NCBI GenBank assembly: GCA_025766275.1
Contig: JAFKAC010000007.1
Span: 744,001 to 808,000, forward strand
Direction: 5' to 3'
Length of the DNA: 64,000 bases
Origin: Lactarius indigo
Taxonomy: Eukaryota; Basidiomycota; Agaricomycetes; Russulales; Russulaceae
The notes beneath the pieces were generated by a model, which saw only the letters and a list, made by a program, of their open reading frames with translations, was not told the origin of the DNA and searched no databases. The position numbers and the translations under genes are program-made. Below, piece after piece: positions 1 through 10,703 of this stretch; positions within the stretch are counted from its first letter, which is position 1; the number at the start of each line of letters is the position of its first letter.

Positions 1-72
1 GACGGATGGAATTAAAGAGAGCGTTAGGCCGAGATGACCGAGCGGCCATGCGCCAATCGTCCGACTTTGAAC

Positions 73-1129
73 ATGTTCTACATAATTGGTCTGGGTCTCT
101 CTGATGAGAAAGATATAACTCTCCGTGGTTTGGAGGTGAACAATGCCAGAACAGGCTTCAGGATCAGTCTTGATCTTTTATCATAACAGGCCGTCAGATC
201 ATCCTCGCGCCTCTACCTCGAGGCATACACCAGCATTCTCACTGTTCGAAAGGAGCGCTTGGCACGTTCATCTCCGAATTCCCTGCCTCTCCAAGCTCAC
301 CCTCTCTCCCCTAAAGGAGGAGTTCTATGGAAAGCCCCTCATTCTTGCCGACCGTGATATGGTCGAGACAGAGAGTGACGAGATTTTGCGAGATGCCCAC
401 ATCCAAGATGTTTCTCTTCTCGTCGTTGGCGATCCTTTCGGTGCCACTACCCACACCGACATCCTCCTCCGCGCCCGGGCGCTCGGCATACCGACACGTG
501 TCATACACAACGCATCCATCATGAACGCGATCGGAGCATGCGGCCTGCAACTGTACAACTTTGGCCAAACTGTCTCCCTCGTCTTTTTCACCGACACATG
601 GCGGCCAGACAGCTTCTATGATCGCGTGCGCGAGAACGCTGATCTCGGGGTGCACACACTCATCTTGCTTGATATCAAAGTCAAGGAACAAAGCGAGGAG
701 AACCTTGCTCGGTGCGTTTGCATCTCCCACGTTGTGCCCAACCTCGGTGTGGAGGGATTATACCAAAAATTACGAGCAGGGGGCGTAAGATTTACGAACC
801 GCCGCGGTACATGTCCATATTTCAAGCAGTAACTCAACTCGCTGAAGTCGAAGACGCGCGGCAGTGGTGGAGTGCTCGTGCCAGAACGGACGCTCGCAGT
901 TGCGCTCTCACGTGTGGGTGGCGGCCCGGATGACGAACGCATCGTGTGCGGAACACTTGCGCAGCTCCGGGAGCAGCCGCCAGAAGTGTTCGGTGAGCCG
1001 CTTCATAGCCTGGTAATTGTAGGGCGGCGATTACACCACCTGGAGGCAGAGTACGCTGCGACGTTTGCTGTGGACGCGACGTCGTGGAGGGAGGTAGCGA
1101 GAAAAGAGTATGGTTGCAACTTCGATTGA
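73..1129 (+). CDS. DPH5: Diphthine synthase (diphthamide biosynthesis methyltransferase)
   Basis: Transfers methyl groups from S-adenosylmethionine to the modified histidine of elongation factor 2, an early step of cytosolic diphthamide synthesis. The start [20 protein letters not shown] (73-135) is the family N-terminus. After a first intron come [28 protein letters not shown], the [13 protein letters not shown] loop that binds the cofactor, [19 protein letters not shown] and [12 protein letters not shown]. Three introns of about 55-75 nt separate the blocks, with the last ending near 780. The C-terminal block [22 protein letters not shown] lies in another frame, and the switch near 860 needs one extra base. 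This is either a sequencing error or a real frameshift. Identification is firm; exact exon ends are inferred from GT/AG sites. Confidence 0.9.
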
Positions 1130-1227
1130 GGTCACACTTTTTGTTAAATTTTGCGAAGTTTGGATCACGCTAGATGATCACCTAGTGCGAGATGTGTTTG
1201 GTTCACTGGTAGTGGGAACAAAAACTA

Positions 1228-1779
1228 CTACTGAGGCGTCCTGAGGTATTTAGACAGCAAACCGCGCATATTCTGACGTAGCTCCTGGCCCGTAGACGCC
1301 ATATGGTCATGCAGCCGCGCTTTCCGCCTCTCCTCTTCCACCAACATTTCCTCAAACCCACACAGCTGCCTTCTTGACGTCGGGCGTAGCGATATATATG
1401 GGAATTTCTGAGTGATCCTTTGTATCGCTTCGTCCACCGACAGGCGATCGGACATGACCAGCAATGCCGTCGCAAAGTCGACGCCCTCACCCGTGCCGTC
1501 GCAGTGCACGAGGACAGGATGACCAGAGCGGCGCACGTCCGCGAGAGCGAACAACGTCGTGGGCTCGTCCACATATGCACACTCCGCGTCGCGTGGGTAG
1601 GACCCCTCACAGTTTCGCGCAACAGCGATGTCGTAAATGCCTCGCGCACGAAGCCCGGCAGGGTCGACGAGGGAGAAGAGGTCTGCGAAGTAGAGACGCG
1701 GCGCGATCTCTTCAGGGGGGAGTGCATATGTGGGGGGTTCTGGACCAACGGGATTGTAGAAAGCAATTCTCTCTGGCAT
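1228..1779 (-). CDS. Dual-specificity-phosphatase-like protein lacking the catalytic arginine
   Basis: A single exon of about 183 residues with the DSP layout. PRLYFADLFSLVDPAGLRARGI is the N-terminal strand/helix. VLVHCDGTGEGVDFATALLV is the P-loop region, and LSVDEAIQRI is followed by a C-terminal helical block with GFEEML. The canonical signature is HCX5R. Here Cys is present in HC, but the sixth residue after it is Gly rather than Arg, so phosphate binding should be impaired. The chosen start is MPERIAFYNPVG; an upstream in-frame Met at 1836 adds 19 basic residues and looks like 5' leader. Divergent from the asparaginyl-tRNA synthetase gene. It may be a pseudophosphatase that only binds partners. 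Substrate unknown. Confidence 0.6.
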   Translation of the reverse strand: MPERIAFYNPVGPEPPTYALPPEEIAPRLYFADLFSLVDPAGLRARGIYDIAVARNCEGSYPRDAECAYVDEPTTLFALADVRRSGHPVLVHCDGTGEGVDFATALLVMSDRLSVDEAIQRITQKFPYISLRPTSRRQLCGFEEMLVEEERRKARLHDHMASTGQELRQNMRGLLSKYLRTPQ

Positions 1780-2199
1780 GGCAGTTAGGAGTGAACGAGA
1801 TTTGCGCGGTGGCAGTAGACCCGAAATGTGGACCACAGATTACACGACAAACCAGCCGGTGGCGAAAGTGAGAGCTGCGACCAAGGCTGTGGCCGTTTGT
1901 CCAAGTGCCAGTGCCAGTCAAAGTGTAGGCTAGAGACGGTCCAGGCTGGCAGGCTCGAACGAACATACTCAAATCAAAGATCCGAGATCTGAGTCTGCAG
2001 GCTGAACGTGCTGAATACTTAGGACTGTAGACGTTTTCCTCATGTTGATGTCAATCTAGGTGTAGTAGGCGGCTTGACTCATGTCCAAAGACACCCGCCG
2101 CGTACAGGTGGTGCCGATCTAACCATATCGATATGCCGGATCGAGTGGTAATGATAAGATCAAACGAGTCATCACCGCATCACCTATCGACCTCTTACC

Positions 2200-4356
2200 A
2201 TGACCTCCATCTACATAGACGAAGCAGCTGGCTCAGACCTCACAGGGGCTGGCTCTCAGACAGCTCCATACCAGACACTTGCGCACGCTCTCTTCACGCA
2301 CGGCCAAGCAGCCGATGTGCTCGTGCGTAAGGACTCAAGCGCCGAGTACGAGCAGCCAACCCAGAGCGCGCTCAAGAAAGCGAAGAAAGGCGCCGATGGC
2401 CTTGAGAAAAAGCGTAAAAAAGCAGAAGAACTTGCGGAGGCTGCCGCCGAAGAACGAGAGAAGCGAGAGCGCCTTCTCGAGGAGAGCAAGAAAGTCCAGC
2501 TGGTTGAGGACGTCACTCTCCCCGCGGCGATAAAGGCACGCACAGTCACGCTTTCCTCGGCATGCCTCTCCATATTATGGTGGTTCACAGGCTAAGATCT
2601 TGAACCTCGAGCCCTACCGCGGAAAGCGTGTCCGCATTTTTGGCTGGGTACACCGCCTGCGTTCTCAAAAGGACATCATCTTCATCGTCCTACGTGACGG
2701 TACTGGGTATCTACAAACCATACTATCTGGCGTCCCCGTGCGCGATCTTTTTTACTCCTTCGCACAGACTGGGCTTCCACTCACGCACTACAGGCGCAAA
2801 CGTATGCAGCGCTAACATTGACACTCGAATCCACCGTCGAGCTGGTCGGCATTTTGCAGCCAACGCCGGAAGGAAAGACTGCTCCAGGGGGGCACGAACT
2901 CATCGTCGATTTCTGGCGAACTATCGGCGCAGCCCCTGGTGGAGACGATGCGTTTACCAACCGACTCAACGAAGTGCGCCTCGCACCTTCTCTTTGGATT
3001 ATCGCCCAATTGCTGACCCGTTCTCGTAAAGAAATCGGATCCCTCTATCCTAGCCGATCTTCGGCATCTCGTCTTGCGCGGTGAGAACGCGAGCAGCGTG
3101 CTCCGGCTCCGTTCTGCTACGCTCTCGGCGTTCCGCGCCACCTATGCCGAGCAGCACCTCCTCGAAGTTACCCCGCCGTGCCTTGTGCAGACGCAGGTTG
3201 AAGGCGGGGCGACTCTTTTCAAACTGAACTATTATGGACAGCCAGCGTTCCTGACCCAAAGTTCGCAACTATACCTCGAGACGTGTCTACCATCATTAGG
3301 CGACGTGTTTTGCGTGCAGGAGAGTTTCAGAGCAGAGAACAGGTGAGAGACCCGCTTTCGAGTGTTGTGGGGGGTGGATTCTCACTATAGCCAAGTCATA
3401 CCCGTCGTCATCTGAGTGAATACACGCACCTCGAAGCCGAGCTTGCGTTCATCACGTTCGATGACCTGATGAACCACATTGAAGCAGTCGTGAGTTCAGT
3501 TCTCAATCTCCCTCACAAAGAAACAGCGGTTGGGCCGCTTTGCATTGACACCGAGGCCAACAGATATGTGAAGTCGTGGACAAACTCTGGAAGGACGAGT
3601 CCACTGCTGCGCTGATCCAGCAGCTCAACCCCACCTTCGCGCCGCCTGCGCGCCCATTCACACGCCTGGCATACGTCGACGCTATCGCGTGGCTGAACGA
3701 ACACGGGGTCGAGCACGAGGCCGAAGACGCACAGGGAAACGTGATCACGGACGCCGAGGGAAAGCCCAAGATGGTGCCGCACGCAGTCGGCGATGATATC
3801 GCAGAGGCGGCGGAGCGAAAGATGACAGACGCCATCGGCACGCCCATCTTCATACACAGCTTCCCCGCTGGTCTTAAAGCCTTCTACATGAAGAAAGTGC
3901 CCGATAACGGCGGGGGCGACCAACCCGCTGCCATCGCCTTTACGGAGAGCTGCGACCTGCTGATGCCGGGCGTCGGCGAGATCGTCGGTGGCTCGATGAG
4001 GATTTCAGATATAGACGAGCTGCTCGAGGGGTACAAGCGTGAGGGTATTGACCCTGCTCCTTATTATTGGTTCACGGACCAGCGCAAGTATGGGACGTGC
4101 GAGCACGGCGGATACGGGCTCGGCATTGAGGTATGAGGTCCCGATAGCTGCTCCTTTTTTTTTTGGCCACTCCGCGCTGACAATTCCCCCTCTTCGTTGT
4201 CGGCGTGACTATCCAGCGATTCTTGGCCTGGCTGGCGAAGAGGCATACCGTCAGAGAATGCTCTCTGTACCCGAGGTAAATACTTTGTCCCCCATGTTCT
4301 TTTTTTTTTTTTTTGCTTACCGTGAGCGCAGATGGCCTGGACGTGCGACCCCGTAA
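2200..4356 (+). CDS. DED81: Asparagine--tRNA ligase, cytoplasmic
   Basis: Class II aminoacyl-tRNA synthetase that charges tRNA-Asn in the cytosol. The N-terminus ([19 protein letters not shown]) is the eukaryote-specific extension, followed by a Lys/Glu-rich coiled coil. The anticodon-binding OB fold contains [20 protein letters not shown] and [14 protein letters not shown]. The catalytic core has [40 protein letters not shown], motif 2 [21 protein letters not shown] and motif 3 [12 protein letters not shown], whose Arg is added by the last-but-one splice. About seven short introns restore one continuous frame with no indel needed. The first donor, after LPAAIK, is either GC-type or a weak GT site. 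The last exon encodes only the final few residues and stops at 4354-4356. Shares an upstream region with the phosphatase-like gene. Confidence 0.93.
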
Positions 4357-5334
4357 AATTGGAATGTGATCAATAGACACTTCTCGTTTTTATACAAATC
4401 GCTCGTACAGTAAACAATGGTCTACTTGAGGGCCACAGTGACATGAATGACATGAGGGAGTGACTCACGCACTAATTGACAGGAGAAGATATTAGTATTA
4501 GAATAGTATAGGTATATAGAAGTGAAAAGAGATCACCCCTTGGCTATGAGCAAGCGCGAGGCCATGTGGCGAGGACAATGCGACTGGCGAGAAAAATGTT
4601 GTTGAGCGGAGGCAATGGACGCAGATGCAGCGAACAGACAGCATGAGGCCCACATACGGCCTGTCGCTAATTGAGGACTACCGCAAGCACCCATCAGAAG
4701 AGTAGTTCTCGTGGTTCAGGCAGAAGGAACAGCATAAAAACAGCATACATGTAGACTACTCGACGTAGCCACTTTCGCTAGAGTAGTGATCCCAACATAC
4801 ACTTTTTTGGATCAAAATAAAACGACCTCCGAGTTCGGCATTGACACTTATCCATCACATTGCACAGTTCACTCCAGATCTCATTACTACGGATTTCGTT
4901 TGTACTGAATACATTGAAGCGAGAGGGACACCCGTAACTGGCTAAGTTCGAACATCGAGGCAGACCTGCGGTACATATGTGTTATCTCGGGAGTCCTACC
5001 AGGGGCATGTCATGGCTGGCTGACCTGCTCAATTGCTGTGCTCAGTTTCGACTCGAATGTTGCACAAATGGTGTCGCCGATTCCGGTTTCATCGGATCGC
5101 GAACATGAAGTACATGCGGACCAGCGTCGGTGCCATGAAAGGGCATTTTTGAATCATCCATGCCTTCACAATGTATTGTTTCAAAGAAGGGTTCTTCGAA
5201 AGGAAATGCTGCACTCAATCAGTGCACCTTTTCTCTTTTTCTTCTTTTGGACGGGCAACACGTTGTTAACACGCGCTTAGAAGCACCCCGATTTTTTTAA
5301 GTCCTGGAGGTGCAACCATATTATCGAAGTTTGT
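4357..5334. other. Intergenic region with no recognisable gene
   Basis: About 1 kb between the tRNA synthetase stop and its relic. The only sizeable reading frame (5038-5280, 80 residues) has no recognisable domain and ends in a low-complexity Phe run. I see no tRNA or conserved exon here. Confidence 0.5.
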
Positions 5335-5425
5335 AGTATCGGATGTAAGTTCTTTCTCCCCCGTGCTCGTTTACTTTGCTCACCGTGGGACGTAGATGGC
5401 CTGGACGCGCGACGCCTTCCTTTTT
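5335..5425 (+). pseudogene. Relic of the last intron and last exon of the asparaginyl-tRNA synthetase gene
   Basis: The stretch aligns to 4274-4351 of the synthetase gene. The GTAA donor is followed by CTTT and CCCCC, then a T-rich tract, then a near-identical block ending in AGATGGCCTGGACG. The match covers the final intron and the last coding bases and then fades. The acceptor context is altered (GTAG in place of GCAG). This is a short diverged duplicate with no coding capacity. A fainter similarity may extend further downstream, but I could not establish it by eye. Confidence 0.7.
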
Positions 5426-6005
5426 AGATGCAAATTGTGAGTGCAACGGGCCACTGCATCGGAAATGAAATCTAAGAGCAAAGTGGAATATCTGACAGGA
5501 GAACGGATTGAGTTTGGAAAAACAATGACGTGAACGATCCGGTCATTTTCCGGAGGTCTTCTGAAGGTGGGGTAGGAGACCAATCTCCGGAGGCACGCCA
5601 TGATGTAACTTACCATAGCAACGACTGGGGTTAGATCGAACGAGAACCCGGATCCGCAATCTGTTCTCCATGTTGGGTGACTTCTCATTTACTCGGGTCG
5701 CTTATTTCATTTTTAAAGGAACCCGAAGATCTCCAGACCAAGTGGACCGTCCACGCGAGCACTTCAAATGCATCCAAATTGGTTGTACGTTGCACGTTAC
5801 GCTACCTACTCTGGGCCCCAAAAAAAAGATCACAAACAGACAGACAGTACGACAGTGGTACTAGAGTACGATGATAGATATATATATTCACAAGCAGAGA
5901 GAGGGTGTTCCTTTCCCCCTTCCCGCTATCAACACCCAAACGCCGCTAGCCGACCGGCTAGGGGGCCAAATATCGATAGTGCTGTATCCCCGATTGGCGG
6001 CGAAA
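5426..6005. other. Intergenic region with no recognisable gene
   Basis: Lies between the synthetase relic and the 3' end of the oligopeptide transporter. The short frames at 5670-6088 are unlike any family I know and include simple repeats (GACAGACAG, TATATATA near 5875). It probably contains the transporter 3' UTR and terminator, but no specific signal is clear. Confidence 0.45.
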
Positions 6006-9000
6006 TTAACGGGGAAGTGGGTTATCGCGCGTCGTCTGGAGTAGCGGCTGGGCGGTCCAGTCGGCATCTATGTAGGAGTGAAGAATAGTGGGTCAGAAAG
6101 ATCAGAATGGAGGAACGAGGAGAAAAAGACAGACTATTCGTGAAGACTGTGTTGCCCCACCAGTTAACCTCAAAGCCTCCTTTCGGTAGTTGGAGTGTAA
6201 AGAAAATGGTCAATAACGAGAGCACGGTGCCTGCACGATCACCCAGGACAGGCACAGTCAGTACTCGCGTACCTTGAGACAAAAAAAGACCAAGCTGGAA
6301 ACAAAGTACATACCGCTATCCAACGCGGCACCCGTGATATAGTTGTACTTGCTCCACCACTGGAAGTTGCGCTTGCGAACGATGAACTGGAATACGAACC
6401 CGACCGCGAACCAGGACGAGTAGTTGATGCCCGTCGCAGGAGGGATGAAGGATACACCGATTAGCACGATAGGTGTGCTCACGAACTTGGCCCACGAATT
6501 TGGCCGCCACTTTTGCATAAGCCAGAAAGGGAGAGGTAACAGTGCCCCTATGATGATCGCGTACAGTTGGGGGTTGTATATCGACTGCCGACCAAATTGT
6601 CTACTTGGTCCAATAAGACCCCTGTGCAAAGAAACAAAGAAACAAGTCAACAACTGTGAGAGACGCAAAACAAGTGAGGGGTAATGTACCAGATAGCTGA
6701 CGCGGTGAAGAACACTTGGTTGTGCGGACACGTTAGGTGGCTTGGCTGGTCGGGAGTGCAGATGTCTGGAACGGTGGAGAACATCCACTGCTTGACCCCA
6801 ACTTGCAGAAATCCCGAAAGGAGCGTTGCTACTAATTGTACTGTGCTCAACTTTAGTACCGCTGTCTTGATGAATGCACAAAGGGGAGGGCTAACCAATG
6901 AAGGTCGCACGAGGCGGAACTTTGATGTAATGCCCAAGCTTCAAGTCCTGTACGAATGACGTTGACTCCGTGAGCGTCTGCACCGAGTAGACCTTAAAAA
7001 ACATGTTTGCAAGCGGTTGGCCAGGGAGTAATGTCCCAGGGATGATCTGAGCGAGCAAATTGAGGGAAATCTGCAAGTCCGAGAATATGTCAGACGAGAT
7101 AGGGCAGAACGTGAAGAGGGTGTTAGCGCACGGCTTGACCAGTCATCGCATAGATAAAGCCCGACGGGAGCACGTAAACGACCGGCAGCATCACGGAGAG
7201 TAGGAGTGCCCAGACAGGCATACCCGTATTCCAGACCTGTCTCATGTGGATCAGTGTCGGCCCCATTAATTACACGAAGACGCACCTCAGCAGCAACGAT
7301 TGCCATACAGAAGAAAAATACAAATACGGACCCGTACCACCAGTCTGGCACCTCTGGATAGTTTTGCATCAGCTTGAAGTGAATATCGTCTGCTTCGAGG
7401 CGAATACGCTTAAACCCATTGAGCAGGGTGCGTCCGTGGTAGAGCAAAGTGTGCACGATCACGCAGGTGCTCAGGGCGAACGCAAGAAGATATGTAATCG
7501 CGTACGCGGCAGGCAAATAGAGCGGCGAGTACTCCTCGTAGGCAGTCATATTAAACGTATCCTGTGCAGTGAGCACCCGGGACACATTGTACCTGTGGCC
7601 GAAGCGATCATAGGGCACCGTGCCAAACATGGGGAAGTGTGCAAGATACCACGACTGCGAGGTGGTGAGAAAAGCCAGAAGGAGGGACAGGAATACCACC
7701 TACATTGGTGTAGTACAAGATAGGAGTGAGGATCCAGTAAAACAGTACAAAGCCGGCAAAAATGTGGACTTCGGCCCACCAGGGGATCATGAATGGACTA
7801 CCAATCCACGATATAACGGTCCAGTCAAAGGTCAAGACGCTCATGCCCAAGCCAGAGGAGACGCCGAAAACTTGGTTGAGTGGGATGTTGTCCGGAGCAA
7901 GCCAACAAACCCATGAGAACATGGAGAGTGCCTGGAAGAGATAACCGGGGAGGAAGAAGAAAAAGAAGGCGCCGGTAAAAACAAACATAAAGTAACGAAA
8001 GCGACTGATCCCTGAATTCTCGTCCTCTTCGGCATGGAAGGTATTTAGTAGTGTGCACGTCATAAGGTTCTGCGGCCACACCATACTCGCAGGCCATACT
8101 AAAAACCTCCTGCAGAGGCCGGCAAGGCCGAAACCGGTCAACTGGGTAGCCAGCAGTAGAACAAGACTGAACCAAAAGCCAAGATGTAGCTGATAGTAAA
8201 ATTCGGCCACGACGATCGCGTTGAGGGCGTATGCGGGGCCGACGGATACGTTGGTCATGATAAAGACAAGAACGTGCTCCTTGATATTCCACGGACAGGG
8301 GTTTAGAGAGAATTGCCCGCCGCCGAGTACTCGAGGAAGACGATAGATGGTGATGGGGAGACAGTAGGCTAAAAATTTGCCGAGAGGATGTGCAATGAGA
8401 AGGAGGACAACCGGGGTGAACAAGTGGCGCGGGTTGACGAAAGTTGAAGAATACATTCATCGCACTGCTCGAACGGATTGGTTGAGTGTGAGAAGAAGGG
8501 AATCAGAAGGAGAGGAACGAACCTTGCGGCAAAGGACAGAAGGAGGCCAACTACCCACATGCGTATAGTGAGTGTTGGCATGTCGGGGTCGTCGATGTTC
8601 GAAACGGACGCTCGAACTTCTGGATAGGGACTGTCTTCGTCTAGAAGCGTATCAAAGTCGAACTTCATCCTACAGGCAAGTCAACACGAGTGAGAGATGG
8701 AGATGGAAGTAGGTAGACGAACTTTATAGATACGCTGTCTGCGCCATCGAGTTCAGGGTCAACGGTGGACAAGTCTGACAGAGCAGTAGATTGTTGACGC
8801 TTTTCTTGGAATAAAAAGCTACGGCGCTTATCATCCAGGGGAAGTTGGGAACTGCTCGTTGTGAAATCAGAGGCGGTAGAGATGCCAGTGGGAAAACGTC
8901 CGAGCTTGCGGAGACGGAAGCCATCTTCAGTGGAGGAGTTAGAGTCACGGGGGTCTGCCGTGGAGGGGGGCGAGGGGGAATCGACGGTGCCAACAAAGTG

Positions 9001-9412
9001 AACCGAAGTTGTGGACGGTACCGGCCTGTGGGATATGGCGCTCTAGGGCGTGGGGATCAAAGGTCGGCGGAGGATAAATGAGGGGATCTGCTACAGGAGA
9101 AAATGGAGGGGGAGGGGAAGCCGGGGACGGGAGACTGGCGGGAAAGTGTTGCTGTGGGAAAGAAAGCTGTGGGGGTGGCAGTTGAGAGAGTGGAAGAGAT
9201 TGTACAGGGGACGGAAGAGAGGGTGATTGTGAAGGCTGTGCCGTGGATGGAGGGAGGAAAGCAAAGACGTCCTCGTCGTCGGACTCGTCGTCTTGGTCCT
9301 CGAGGGAATATTCCTGAGAGTAGGTATATTGAGGATCACGGTCAATTGATGGATCAAGAGAACCAGAAGTGGTCGGTCGACCGGAACGAGAAGTAGCTGG
9401 CCTGGCGGCCAT
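6006..9412 (-). CDS. Oligopeptide transporter, OPT family
   Basis: Proton-coupled uptake of small peptides across the plasma membrane, by family. The N-terminal 200 residues are a Ser/Pro-rich cytosolic tail (MAARPATSRSGRPTTSG...). The start of the core is MPTLTIRMWVVGLLLSF. The OPT signature NPCPWNIKEH is followed by many membrane helices, including SFARF-type and GFWFSLVLLLATQLTGFGLAGLCRR blocks. Later landmarks are MQNYPEVPDWWY, the conserved YIKVPPRATF, KQWMFSTVPDICTPDQPSHLTCP, FNPQLYAIIIGALLPLPFWL and GGFEVNWWGNTVFTN. A last exon gives ADWTAQPLLQ and stops at 6006-6008. At least six introns are needed. Start chosen at the first Met of the Ser-rich tail in its frame. Full length for the family. 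Confidence 0.9.
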
Positions 9413-9597
9413 TTGGAAGAAAGAGGGAGGTTGTAAGATGGAGAAAAGGAGCGGGGGAGGGGGGGGGAGGGGGAGAGGGAGGGGTAACGCGCCAACCGAG
9501 AGAGAGGAACGAGTGGGAGGAAGAGAGGCCCTTGGATCTCCGCCTTTGTCGGCCAATCTCATCTCATAACGCACCCTCCAAGCTCGTTCAGGCACCC

Positions 9598-10558
9598 ATG
9601 CCGTTCAACCTTCCAGGTACCCTCGTTCCTTTCTACGCCCTCATCACCCCTCGTCTCCTCCTCCCTTCCATCCACGTCGTGCGTCCACTCTCTTCCTTTC
9701 CACTTGCCTCAAATAATCTTTTTCAGCGCGACATCCGCCATCTCGACTTTTCTGCTCTGCGCGATGCCGGCTATCGCGGCGCAATATTCGACAAGGACAA
9801 CTGCCTTGTACCTGCCTTGCCTTTCTCCTTTTCTGGCCACGCTCATCTTCCTCATAGACTCTTCCGAATAACGACAAGCTCGTCCCGCAATTAGAGGTAA
9901 CACCCCAACGCTGTCAAACTTACCCAAGTTCTTACATGTTCGTGTTCAGGGCGCCTGGTCCACCGCCCTACGTGTCTTCGGCCCCTCTCACGTCCTCATC
10001 GTCTCCAACTCGGCTGGAACCAGCGACGACCCGGCTCAACTTCAAGCCGAATCAGTCGCCCACCATTTACGTGCCCCTGTCCTACTCCACGCTGCACTCA
10101 AGCCTTCATATGCTTGCGCTACCGCCGCACTTTCCGCCCTCCCCGACCTCGCCCCGCACGAGATAGTCGTCGTAGGTGACCGCGTATTCACGGATGTTGT
10201 CCTTGCGCACCGCCTCGCACACCCGCGCACGCCCTGGACTCGCCTCATCGCTCGTCTTACGCGAGCATCCCATCGTTTCCGGTCTGGGCCTTCTGAGGGC
10301 TCCGGTGAGAGAGGACCGGCACCACTCGCCGTATGGACCACGGGCGTATGGCAGCGTGAGAGTACGGCAATGCGCTGGGCAGAGTCGAGGCTTGTTCACC
10401 TTGTTGAGCGGTGGGTAGTAGGCGCGCGTCAGCGCAGGGGTGCCCTCGAGGACCAATTCGTCAGGAGCCCGCTAGAGCATGGCAAGGACGAGGAGATGGA
10501 GAAACCCGTCCGAGGCTGGTTTAGCTGGGCGAGGAATGCATTAGCGAGATCGGGGTGA
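9598..10558 (+). CDS. GEP4: Mitochondrial phosphatidylglycerophosphate phosphatase (HAD family)
   Basis: Dephosphorylates phosphatidylglycerophosphate to phosphatidylglycerol in the cardiolipin pathway at the mitochondrial inner membrane. The start MPFNLPGTLVPFYALITPRLLLPS is typical of the family. After a short intron come IRHLDFSALRDAGYRGAIFDKDNCL (HAD motif I, Asp nucleophile), NDKLVPQLE, HVLIVSNSAGT (motif II), the lysine of ALKPS and VVVGDRVFTDVVLAHRL (motif IV). Three introns have good GT/AG sites. The C-terminal third, from LAHPRTPWTRLIARL to the stop, is one open exon. This 3' half is the segment copied twice downstream, where it precedes each double-BTB gene. Confidence 0.9.
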
Positions 10559-10703
10559 CCTGAGCCATCATGACAGCGTGTCAACGTTGAGCGCTCGAAC
10601 TACAAAATAATCATATCTTCCACGTGAAAGGAAGCATTGACCGCTCTCGATGCTGCGGTCACCTGTCTCACTAATTACACCACCTTGCGTTTCAATTCAC
10701 GAG

